Positions 10,982 to 21,400 of a DNA stretch of 64,000 bases are shown in pieces. Below the pieces are notes generated by a model. It did not search any database, was not told the origin of the DNA, and saw nothing but the letters and a program-made list of their open reading frames with translations. The DNA lies in contig CM041198.1 in assembly GCA_023078555.1 (NCBI GenBank), positions 7,735,836 to 7,799,835 of the forward strand, written 5' to 3'. The stretch comes from Ulva prolifera (lineage: Eukaryota; Chlorophyta; Ulvophyceae; Ulvales; Ulvaceae). Made by a program: the position numbers and the translations under genes. Numbering within the stretch: position 1 is the stretch's first letter; each line of letters starts with the position of its first letter.

Positions 10982-13930
10982 CTAGCCGGTCACATTCCCC
11001 AGCGCCACGTGCAGAGAAAGCGGCGCCGACCCGTCGTCCATGCGCGCCCGCTTCACCGACGTCATGCCGTCGCCGTCCACGTAGTCCGCAGACTGACCAG
11101 AGACCATGCTCCCCGCAGCTCCGCCGCCGGTCCCCCCGTCGAGAGCCCACGGCAGCTCACCCGACGCCTCGCCAGACGTCATGCGTTGGTGCAGGTGCGT
11201 CGTCATCGTTGGCATGCCATGCACGTCCGGCGTGAAGATTTTAAACAGCTCGCTCGTATCCGTCACGTCCGCGCCACGCATGCCGAGCATATCATCGATG
11301 TCGCCGAAACCCCCCGCGCCACTCGTACCGTCGTCGGCGCCGGCGCCGGCGCCGCACATGCCGGCCCCGCCCGCATCAAAGCTCTCGAGGTCGTCGAGGT
11401 CGTCAAACTTGTCAAAGTCGAACAGCATGTCGACAAGCTCAGGAGGGGGCGACGAGGGCGGGGACGGGGGGAGAGGCAAACCCGCGATGCAGTCAGCCCC
11501 ACCACCCTGCTCCATCTTCACGTCGCTCATCAGGTCCGGCCCCACGCCTGGCTCCGCTTTCAATCGATGCAACCCGGCCATGTCGCTGGGGTATACCCGG
11601 CCGAGAGTGCCACTACCTCCAGCCATCGTGTGCGCAGCTAGAGCCGTGCCAGACGGCACGGCGGCCGCAGCCGTGTCACCACCGCCGACGCTCATCGCCA
11701 TGCCACAGTGTGTCTGCGCGGACGACGGGTTGGCCGACATCTGCGTGAGTGCCTGCGGCCCCGCATCACTTACCGGGGGTTGGCTAAATTGTACCCCGAC
11801 CGGAAGCAGCCCATTACCATACATCGTCGATACGCCGTCCCACATTCCCCCAGGCCCGTGCGCCAGCATCGCGTACCCGCCCTGTTGCATGTGGTACACC
11901 GCGCCTTGTGGGTGCGCCGGCATTGGGAACGGCTGGTTCAGCGGCCAATTGGCTCCGCAGAGATCCGTCTGGAGGGAGCAGTGTGCCGCGTTAGAGTTGC
12001 CCGCAACCGCCTCACGGACGATCGTGTTTGTGAAAGCATGGGAGGCATGGTGCACTGCGACTGGCATCACTTGGCCGTGGACATGGCTGTGCTGGACGTG
12101 GTGGCCTGAGGACTGGTTGGGCTTCAGGACGACGCCAGAATGGCCCCAACCGTTGGCGTCTGGAGAAGCGAGCTGCTGCATCTGCTGCGATTGAGGCCCG
12201 CCCTGGCTGCAGATACCAGCAGAGCCTTGCAACGCGTGAGGTAATGCCGGATTGTTTGCCCACCTGCATAGATGTGATGGAATGACTTGGTGCTGTGGGC
12301 ATGTGTACAGCAAGCATGCAAACGAGACAGCCTGCTACAGCAAACCGGTGGGGGAAGCGCACAGGTCGTTCGTGCTCGACGTGTTAGGAGCCTGATTCGA
12401 AGCATACAAGACTCTGTCTGCACCATGGCCCACCTGATACTGCAATTGCGCGTAGCCCCACTTTCCTGCTTGCTGCAGCTCGGGAACACCTTGTTTTACT
12501 GCAGCTGCTGCAGCTTGCGCTTGCGCCTGCTTCTCTGCCTGCAGCACAGCAAAGAATATTGTAAAAAAAAAATCGGAACGGCAGTGGGTACTGGCAGCAC
12601 GAACGGCGTCGCTGCCATAGCTACACGTCTGCAGCGATGACGACAGGCAGGGGTGAGCACTGGCGAGTGCTGCCAGTAGGGGACCAGAATGACTGCACGC
12701 GCGTGATTCGCCTTGACTGACACAATTGGCGTGTTGAATGCTTTCATCGATTATATACGTCATTTAGCGGGTCCCTGCTGTGGCACCAGGCGTGTGCCGC
12801 CCGGGACACCACAAGACGGTCGCTATAAAAGGACACACGCATTCATTTCTTAAATAAAGTTGAATCACAAGCTCAGAGGGTGAGCAACGGCTCATCTGTC
12901 AGCATCAGGACGCGACCGAGCAAGGGCGTGCAAAACGTAACAGGATAAGCGATGCAACAAGGTGCAGCGCGTCTCCTTCAGACACGCCTGTACAACGCAA
13001 AATTTGAACCACTGGGCTAACACATCAGATGATGCAGCGCTGGAGCTTTTTGTTGCGATCAAGGAAGCCCACACCGTCCGCTTGCTTCGACAAAGAAATT
13101 CCAACGCACACGATTCAGACAAATGGATACACCGACGTAAATAAAGACCAAGCTCAAGAAAACAAGCGACGTCAGTCGAAAGCTGGGCCGAAAAACTTTG
13201 ATACCGCAGCACGTGGAGCACCAGCAATGCAGTAAATGAGATCGAATATGGCATTGTCGGTCCCAACCCGCGTTGTTTTTTGACAAGTTTGGGCAGTACT
13301 TGCATCGGAACGAAACCATAATCGCGAAGCGATGCTCGTGGGCTTTTGAACTACGCCAGCCGCGCGATGTTTGCACGACGACAAATCTTCAGCAGTGCGA
13401 TACAGACGCTCAAGTGCGCAACAAGTCCCTTCAGAGCTTTTATGTTCCGTTTATGGATGAGCCAGTGCAGATAATATCGAAGTTGCCGAACACGGCCACG
13501 CACACTGGCGCAATAAAGCCCAGATTTTGACAGCACACAGCTCAAACCTGAAACGATCTGACAGGCATGTTGACAGACTTGGCTTACATCAATTCAGTCA
13601 TCGCATCTCCTATTCCAGAGACGGGCTGCGCGGTGCGGGCAGTGACTGATCAAGCACGTCAGCGCAGTCGAGCAAGACGGGGCGCACCTCAGCTCGCTTT
13701 GCTCTAGCTGCTGAACATTGGATATGATGTTTTCCTGGAAGCAGTCTTGCACCGCACTGAGGGCAATGTGATAGTTCTTGTCCATGACCGCGCTCTTTGC
13801 CCGATCCGCGAACATCAGGCGGTGCTCGGTAATGAACTTTCAGCCTCCACAACTCCGCAAAGCTACGTTTACACCCGGGGTATGGACATTTGAAACGTTC
13901 CCCGTCTCTGACTGTGCGTTTGCTAGGCAT
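10982..13930 (-). CDS. Zinc-finger protein with Gln/Gly-rich acidic C-terminus, probable transcription regulator
   Basis: Modelled minus-strand exons 13930-13688, 12538-12363 and 12263-10982 (stop TAG) give exactly 566 codons, with matching phases. The N-terminus is basic. Finger 1 has C15, C20 and H33, but no second His at normal C2H2 spacing. A second Cys/His cluster follows: C56, C59, H68, C72 (C2HC pattern). Exon 2 is Ala/Gln-rich. Exon 3 is rich in His, Gln, Met, Gly and Pro. An acidic-hydrophobic block around residues 418-436 (LFDFDKFDDLDDLESF) resembles an activation segment. LKAE (K375) and VKME (K389) fit the SUMO site consensus, and VKRAR (543-547) could be a nuclear signal. The start chosen is the Met nearest the finger; the frame stays open upstream to 14146. 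Target and partners are unknown. Confidence 0.7.
12539..13687 (-). other. Intron 1 of the zinc-finger gene (1,149 bases)
   Basis: The donor GTGCGC follows codon 81 and the acceptor CTGCAG precedes the Ala/Gln-rich exon. On the plus strand it holds a TATA-box-like CTATAAAAGG (about 12823-12832). On the minus strand near 13250-13320 an open frame contains a CKYC...HIRSH pattern that loosely resembles a zinc-binding motif. Neither can be assigned. Confidence 0.55.
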
Positions 13931-14694
13931 TGTCCGAGGCAAGCCGATGATCCACTTTAATCGATATCCGGCTCGACGCACTGCTGCAACAGGTGTACTG
14001 AACCATTGCAGAGATCTGCTGTGTGTCCTATGCAGCAGCATCGAACGGCTGCACTGTTGCAGTCTATACACGAACGCATTGCTAGTGTCACGTGGCTCAA
14101 TGCATGCGTCATATCGAATCGAATGCACCTGACCAAGGCCCTGCACGGCATAGCTGTACGTACACGCGGTACGATCTGACTCCGGCGCAAATGGGACTTA
14201 CTCAAGCAATGCCTCAATCGCATCGGACACCTGGGACGTACTCAGTCAGACTGCTCACTCCACCGCACTTTGTCAGCACGCGTGCTCGTGCTTCCTCGAC
14301 AGGCTTCGAGGCCTCGCACAGCGCCGGCGTCATCGCGTATGCACTGCCGATGTAGTGTGCACAAGACCCGGGTGAATAACGACACGACAGCCAGCGATAA
14401 GGCAGGCACTGCCCCCGCCCCCTGCAGGCGCATAAGGCGCGTCCCCCTGAAGCGAACAGGTGCACCACACTCGCTCAACAAGCAGCCTAGCTTGATTGCG
14501 AGGCCAGACGCAGCACGCGCTCTGCGTGAGCGTCGCTTGGATCGAAGCAGGCAATCGCTGCGCATGCGTGAGGTGTCGGCATCCGTGTCCAAAAACATTC
14601 GGTACCATGGCCACCGTCGTCATGGCCAACCAGCCAGCAGGCCGGTCACGCAGGTCACCCTCAAGGAGAACGGGGACGACGGCTTCCCGTACAT

Positions 14695-14730
14695 GGCACT
14701 GCTCAGGACGTCATTGTCCTGAGCAGTGCC
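14695..14730. repeat. Perfect 15-bp inverted repeat with 6-base loop
   Basis: The arm GGCACTGCTCAGGAC (14695-14709) is followed by the loop GTCATT and the exact reverse complement (14716-14730). In RNA or single-stranded DNA this would form a strong hairpin. It is not inside any gene model and carries no T run typical of a bacterial-type terminator. Confidence 0.95.
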
Positions 14731-14905
14731 TTCCCCACGCACGTGCGTCTTCGCTGTCGACGTGAAGCATGGGGGTACCCCGCCGATGTGAACGACACCT
14801 TCCAGGGGCTTGAAAGATGCTGCTTTCTGCCATCATATCATGGTGCTGATTTGTACCGATCGACACCGAAACAGCGTGCGTTGGATTCCGTCACACGAAC
14901 ATGCC

Positions 14906-14921
14906 AGATCTAGCTAGATCT
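14906..14921. repeat. 16-bp perfect palindrome
   Basis: AGATCTAGCTAGATCT reads the same on both strands. It is a possible dimeric protein-binding site or chance; nothing nearby favours either. Confidence 0.9.
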
Positions 14922-16479
14922 GCTAGCGGATCACATCGGTGCGCGCCTGCTGTGCTTGCTGCCTTCTGTGGAATAATACACATGCTTCTGGAAAAAAAAA
15001 TGCATCTTCATTGAATGCACACCATATTGCCAGGCCTTGCGTGCATGGTGGTGTTGGGGGTAAGGTAGTACGTGACAGGAGGTGCAACACAGCGTGGCGC
15101 ACACCACAGAATCACTACGACATCTCAAAGACAGAGGGTGGTGAGACGCTGCATCACAGGCCTGGACTGCACACACAAAAGAGTCCATGCCACTGCGCCC
15201 CCAGGTCTACCCGCGTGCTCCTCCAGCCCGGTGAGGCATCAGCTGCGCAGCAAGTCTGCCAGATGCGTGCCAGGTAGTAAAGAAAAGGAAATCTAATCTG
15301 AGTCTACTTAGTAGTCGAGCCCGATCACATAAACCCCCGGTGTTCTATGTGATTGTGAGATGGCCGTGGCATGTTGAGGTCCAGTCTTGGAACGGCAGCC
15401 CGACACATTGACTTTACTTTACACATGTTCCAAGGCTTCCCGACACTAGGCAAGACACCCATGCCAGCCGGTGGCCGGCCCGTGTTGATCCCTCAACATC
15501 GTCCTCGAGCTCCCTCCTGCGCACGGTCACAAGAAAACACAGCGATACATGACAAAGAAAGCACCCTGGTGACACACGGATCCTGCTCACACAAAGCTGG
15601 CCAATTCGACGCCGCCAGCTGCTTGCCCTTCTCACGTGGACCGAAAGGATGCAGGACGCCTCCGCACTTCTTGCGGGGACCCACGCGCCACGGTGCTTCG
15701 AGTGCTGGGCAGCAGCACCTCCAAGCCATTCTGAGGCAGGCCTGGCGCATGCATATATGACCATCGAGCACCGACCACGTCTCTGGTTTTCCCGTGGGCT
15801 CTGCAGCAGTGACACTGCGTGGAATGTTTGAACGGCTGGAGCACAGTGGCGGTGGTCGTCGTGTGCACGCTGCCGGCCTAGTGTGTCCTGTGATTGGGGG
15901 AGTCCGAGCTGCTGCCAGGATCTCCCTCATGATGTCTTCATTGTCCTGTGGTGGACAGGCTGGCCTGGGCCATTGCTGATGACAGGCTTAAGAGGACTCT
16001 TGGAGACCCACATGTGGCAGCCACTGGGGCGTCCGAGGAGGCTCACCAGAGCAAAGCTTGAGACACATGTCATGCAGCCATGTCATGGATGGTACCGAAT
16101 CAATGCTCCGTGAAGGAATCTACTGTATACATCAACATTGGAGAGGCTGGTTTCACGGCACTTGATGTATCGTGAGGAAGGTCAGTCCAGGCTGTGTTGT
16201 CTTGGTGCAGGCTTCTCGGTGCTGAGACAAGCGTCCTGCTGGATATGAGGCAAGCGTGCTTGTGCGGCCACACTGTCTGATGTACCAGTTGATTGTTCAA
16301 ATCCCTGAGCCTGGTCTCTGAACAAGGCAGTGAGAGCCAGGACCCTGGAATTGGCCCTGCAGTTGGCTCTGTACTCTAGAACAACGCATGTGCGGGATGG
16401 GTGGACAGCTTGACGTGCGAGCACCGCTGATGTGATTTTACTGGCAGCACACATGGATGCATTCAATTATAGCCGCAGT

Positions 16480-16484
16480 TTACA
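16480..16484 (-). terminator. Candidate TGTAA polyadenylation signal for EMC7
   Basis: On the minus strand TGTAA occurs about 330 bases after the EMC7 stop. TGTAA is the usual polyadenylation signal in green algae such as Chlamydomonas. The assignment depends on the organism being a chlorophyte, and five bases can easily occur by chance. Confidence 0.2.
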
Positions 16485-16815
16485 CGGCTGGCAAAGCATC
16501 GAGACGTAACTCGTGTGAAGTCAGTGTAGCACTTCGATAGCACAGCGTTGCATGCATCATGCACGGGTGACCATTACGGCTCTCCATGCTGCGGGATGCC
16601 ATGTTGTTGCGACATGCTTGACAGGAAGGCTGAGCATACTCGGGGAGCCCTGCTTCTAGACACTACCGTGCGAGCATATACTGGAATGCTAGTGCAAAAG
16701 TCTGTCTGAGCCATTTTGGCATGAGGGATATGGACAGGACACTAAGGGCTACCCAAGACGACTGGGACCCATTATCACACGGATGAATATCTGCATTTTT
16801 CCTGTCAATAGCAGA

Positions 16816-17721
16816 TCACCGCCGTTTGCCACTCCGCTTCGATGCACCAGTGCTCGCGGCAGGAGCAGGTGCAGGTGCTGCGGTCACTGCCGATCCTGAT
16901 GGTGTGCTGGCAGCTTGCTGCGGCTGGCCCCCCCCGACCAGGAATGAGAGAGGGGAGTCCTTCATTTCTTCCTGCATCTTTGCCATCTCTTCTGGGTCCA
17001 CCTTCATGTTTGGCGCGACCAGGATGATGAACAGTCCAAACACTGCAGACACAGCACTCTTGTTGCACAGTGAACGAGCTATGATACTGGCGATCAAGCC
17101 TCCACCAAATGCCGGCTGACTTTTACGTTACAGCGTCATGCAAAAGAAGAAGAGCGTACCCATCATGAGGCCATACGGACTGAACAAATAAGAGCGGAAG
17201 TCGAAGGGCTTTCGTTTCGCAAAGTACTGTGCTTGTGACAGAGGTGCAAGCACCACGACTGGCTCCAAAGGCACCAGGCTGTCTTGAGGTGTCACTCTCA
17301 CTCCATCATGGTACTTTGAGCTGACTTTGACATTGTACTGAGGGAACGTCCAGCCAATAACCGCCACCTCCAGCATGTACTGGCCTTCTTCTAATCCCCT
17401 TACAGTGAAGGCGCCATCAGGCAGGCAGTAGGAACGCTTGACGTTACCAGTCCTATCGAACACAAGGACTGATATGGATGCCCTTTGTTCGTCCGTTGCC
17501 TGGCGTGGCAAGAGCGTGTAGCCTTTGAGATCGACAGCGCTTACTACAGCTACAGTCCTGAAAGCACATAAGTGATCAGAAACCATGAAGTGAGGTCTTA
17601 TGCATGTGTTGAACAGTACTACTGCATCTATAGCTGTGATCCACCCGTAGGAGTGAGAGCCTGCAGATGTGACATACCAGGACGCAACCACAGCGAGCAA
17701 AGCCAGGATGTGGCAGCGCAT
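16816..17721 (-). CDS. EMC7: ER membrane protein complex subunit 7
   Basis: EMC7 is the lumenal beta-sandwich subunit of the EMC, which inserts tail-anchored and multi-pass proteins into the ER membrane. Exons 17721-17678, 17557-17160 and 17042-16816 (TGA) give 222 residues with phases in register. Residues 1 to about 22 form a signal peptide (MRCHILALLAVVASW...), followed by the family opening VDLKGYTLLP. The central block GLEEGQYMLEVAVIGWTFPQ matches the EMC7/DUF2012 domain. SPYGLMMVFGLFIILVAPNM (about 141-161) is the single membrane anchor, spliced across exons 2 and 3. It is followed by the hallmark DPEEMAKMQEEM and a low-complexity basic end, KRSGKRR. The length is close to plant and animal EMC7 (about 200-240). 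A donor 32 bases before the in-frame stop of exon 2 is required. It is transcribed away from the dynein gene. Confidence 0.9.
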
Positions 17722-18472
17722 TGTACGCAGGTTCTGCCCCTTTCCAGCCTTAAAATAACGATCGAGTGAAGTTTACAACATACAGCACGTTGAATGATCA
17801 AGCCAATCCTAAACAGATGCAGAAATGCAGGTGGGACGAAACGGACCAAGGGGTACGGTCAGGCGATCTACGGTCGGACTTGCCCCGCTTGGATGGATTT
17901 CACTCTTAGCACCTCTCTGGAGGGTATCATCACAACAAGCAATTCAAGTGTCGCACGGCCCAGGAAAGGCGTATGTGTCTACCAGGGCCTTTGCGGGTCG
18001 CGCACCGGGCTGCAGCACGGGCGCTTCAGTTGCGCAGGCGCACGCATGCAAAGATCGCAAGGACCATTGGTGAGGTGATGCACTGCGTCGCACAGATTGT
18101 TTCCAGGCGTGTATCTGCTGCCACACATGGCGCGAGCTCTAGTGGGATACATGAGCGGCATGGTATTCCGCGTATAGGCCATTTGGGGACGGGAAAGGGA
18201 TCATTTTAATTCCAATTTCATATCATTTGAGTTATTCGTCATGCTACCTGCCGAGAATGTCGCTCGGGTCTTCATTATATGGCGGAACTCTTCTCAGAAG
18301 TACCTGTGCGCAATCAACCAGGGAGCGACGTAGAAAACTCTCAAACGGCAACTCCGCTTCGTCACTTTGCAGACTTTTCATAGTAGAATAAGTCTTACGA
18401 AGGTGTGGGCACCGGAGCTCTGGTGTAGAGGCCACCTGCAGCAGTGCTCAAATTCATTCGCACTGCTTGCAG
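17722..18472. promoter_or_regulatory. Divergent spacer between EMC7 and the dynein gene
   Basis: Here the start codons of EMC7 (minus, 17721) and the dynein heavy chain (plus, 18473) lie 751 bases apart, so promoters for both are expected. A 63-codon minus-strand ORF (18435-18244) lies within it. An AT-rich patch sits at 18200-18240. The dynein ATG is immediately preceded by TTGCAG, an acceptor-like sequence, so a leader intron or an upstream exon is possible. No confident TATA or other core element was found. Confidence 0.4.
18244..18435 (-). CDS. Small ORF or first exon, unidentified, divergent from dynein
   Basis: A 63-codon ORF starts only 37 bases from the dynein start, on the opposite strand. 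The product (MASTPELRCPHLRKTYST...) is charged and has plausible protein-like composition, with ELPFESFLRRSLVDCAQ suggesting an amphipathic helix. I do not recognise the family. CTCGGCAG followed by GTAGCA just before the TAG stop could be a splice donor, which would make it a first exon running towards EMC7. It may equally be chance within the divergent promoter. Confidence 0.3.
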   Translation of the reverse strand: MASTPELRCPHLRKTYSTMKSLQSDEAELPFESFLRRSLVDCAQVLLRRVPPYNEDPSDILGR

Positions 18473-21400
18473 ATGGCGAACGAGGCCGGATCATCTCCAC
18501 AGCGGTCTTTATCACCTAATCAGCCCCACCGTGCGGAGAACCCGCTGTGGTGGCCGCAGATAGCTGCTTCACCATTTGATCCACACGTCTTCGGGACTCA
18601 CACATTACCCAGATCATCAAAGCTCCCAAAAGCCGGGGCTGCACTTCAGGCAGGCGCAGGCAGTCTTTATAATTACAGAAATCTGGTCTCATCACCTGCC
18701 CAGGTTGGCTGAAAACATAGCAGTCTTGCAGTATCTCGATCACACTTGCGCTGTTCTCACAGACTCGTAGTGCAGGAATCATTCCAGCTTCCCGGGATTC
18801 GTGGAAGATCACGATTGAAACTGCGCGGTACAGGTTCCAGGCGCTTGCCGCCGAGATCCAATGCACGCAGCACTTCTCATTCGCGTGGTCACTCCCACTC
18901 CCCAGATCATTTGAATCGCTCTCACAAAGGTGATCTGGGTGGTCCCAGCCTTACACCCACAAAAACAAAGAGCTCTCACTTGCCAGCGATCGCAGGAGAC
19001 ATCTCGTCACGAGCACATCACCCTGAGCAGAACATGACTCTTTTAAACCTACCTGTTGACCATGATGTTGATGCTGACGATGAAGTTGATCCATCCTCAA
19101 TGATGAACAATGTGGAATTTTACATATCTGAATCATCCGGTCTGCCGTCACCTGTTGCCTCCAGTTGTCATCGAAGCCGCTCCCCAGAACAAGGCATCGC
19201 TGCAGGTGCGAGCAGCGCCGTGTACAGTAGGAAATGCTGGCACCTGGGAATCTCCAGTCTCAGATTACATTGCTGCCACCATTCGCACAGGGTCACCTAT
19301 GCACCTGTGCAAACGTGAACACCCGCCTCCGCCTTGCCTCTGCAGCACCTTGATGTGCCATCGAGCTCATTTTGGCTTCACGGCATGAAGTGTGTTCTGT
19401 TATATTTGAAGCTGTTGGCACCCGGGTCACTGCTCCAGTCGAGGAATCCCATAATTGACAACACGTAGACAAGTAGCCGAAGTTGTAATCTCAGCCTTTC
19501 TGAGGGTTCGTCAGCATTGCAGGATCTGCACAGTGCTAGACTGTTCAGGCAACCCCAGGTCATGCCGTCTTGGTCATGGCCCGATCTGCAAGCAACAGAT
19601 CAACATACATGCAGGCGACATTGAGACAGAGCTGACAAGGAATGTCTTGACCAGCGATGATGTTGTCGAGTTTTATGCAAAGTACGGCCAGGATAGCCCT
19701 GTTGCCTTCTTCTTCTGTGTCCGCACCGACACAGGGCTCCTCTTCCGACCTTATGATCTGACAGTTGTCTCCCGGGAGGAAGCACGAGACGACTACTACA
19801 CAATCAGTGCCACAGGAGTCATGCACATGCGCAAGGGGCAGCGTGCTGGTGTGGTCAAAGTGCCATACTCGAGTGTTTGCATGTCAACCTCCTGATGCTC
19901 AGGCACAAGCACGCCCGGAGCTTTCTTTGTGAATGTTTTGTGCTATGCAGAGTTCTTTCCGCTGGCAGACTGGCAGCGTGAGCGCTCTCTGTTCCAGCTC
20001 ATCTCGAACATCACATTCTTCAAGCACAATGCACTGTGTGCTTGCTTCACTCGGTGGCACAAGGCCAAGCGGCGAGCCGCGTTCCGGCGCATCCGGGCGG
20101 CAGTTGCGGAGCGCCTCTTTCATGCGAAGCCCCAGTTCATTGCAGCTCTGTCCGACATCGCCAATGCTGTGCATGGCCTCTCATCTGTCAACTTTGCCGC
20201 CACAGTGCCACATACGTACCATAGCCTCCAGGTGCTCCCCAGTTCTGCGGCTGCAAGCAAAAAACACATGAATGATGGTGACGTCACAAAATGATCATGA
20301 TGAGCAGCGTCCCTGGCTGTTCACGCTGATGTGCTGTGTCCACACCGACTTGTTTCGCCTGCGCTGTGCTCGCCAATCAAAACATACGCCATCGCGAGAT
20401 GTTTGGCCATGCAGGAGTATGCTGACACACAGACACAGCAGCGGGAGGCGAAGGCAAAAGCGGATGTTGAAAAGGTGTTTGACACCGTCGAGATCCGGGT
20501 TCAGGTGCGGCCGGTCACAGCATCCCTTGCAATTTGCTTGGTGTGTTGACTCTGGGGCGTCACAAATCTTTCGTTTGAGCATCTACCCGCAGTGGAGTAT
20601 GCAGTACTTGTGGCAGCAAACGTTGACCTCTGTGAATGCAACTCCTTGTCGGTGACGGAGTCGTGACCTGCATGTGGCATGGAGCATGGACATAATCAAT
20701 TCTCGCGCTTCCTTGCAGGAGCTGTGCAAGGCAGTGCGAAAGCAGTCCCGCCTCTACCAGGAGAGTGTGCGCTCCTTGGCGGAGCTTGATGACACTACCG
20801 GCGTGGACCTCTGTGCTGGCCAGAGTGCTGTTCGTGACCGCAGCATGGTTTCCATCAAGGCAGAGAAGATGGAGCGGGCACGCACATACCGCAGAATCAT
20901 GCAGGTGCTGTGCTGCTTCACACTGTTGCCTCGAAGTACCAATTGCTCCAAACGCTCGCACCAGAGTAAGTTGTGGCATTGCCATGTTCACCGTTGGCTC
21001 ATCGAGGCCAGGGAATCTCTGCGATTGGCCTGCGCACACGCAAATGGCTCCATGTATGCTGTGTTTCGAGAGGATTCAGCCCGAGGCGTGCAGCTAGTCC
21101 TGGAAACCCCAACTTCCTCCGCAATGCCCTGAACCCGTAGTGTAGAGCAGATGCAGGGGCGATTATCACCGGTGAACCTATCTGAACTGGCCGTCAGACC
21201 TCACGCATGCGAGATATGATGGCTCTAGGACACTCGCAGCTCGCGAGCTCAAGTGGTCTGGTACATCATGTACACAAAGCCATGATTGCAACATCTGCCC
21301 TGGCTGCATCTGCATGTTTCTGTAACTCTCTCAGCTGTGTGCTGGGCTGTCTCACTGCGGTTCCTTGAGTGCAGGAGGAGCTGCTGCTTGTGCCATTTGT

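Larger units (their letters stand above)
13931..16815. other. Spacer upstream of the zinc-finger gene and downstream of EMC7
   Basis: About 2.9 kb without a gene I can support. It contains a perfect hairpin at 14695-14730, a 16-bp palindrome at 14906-14921 and an A9 run near 14992. Scattered open frames of 60-150 codons show no domains. The promoter of the minus-strand zinc-finger gene should lie just above 13930, but no clear core element is visible. Confidence 0.55.

Noticed and set aside
10236-11235. Two plus-strand open frames across the CA repeat
   Set aside because: Both depend on the CA tract (Thr-His repeats) and run antisense into the zinc-finger gene.
11106-12194. 362-codon plus-strand open frame
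   Set aside because: It is antisense to the last exon of the zinc-finger gene, whose sense frame shows acidic, NLS and SUMO-type features and fits the exon phases exactly.
13610-14146. Upstream in-frame extension of zinc-finger exon 1 to 14146
   Set aside because: The added residues look non-coding (mixed composition, no motif). The Met at 13930 directly precedes the basic finger region, so it was preferred, although the upstream start cannot be excluded.
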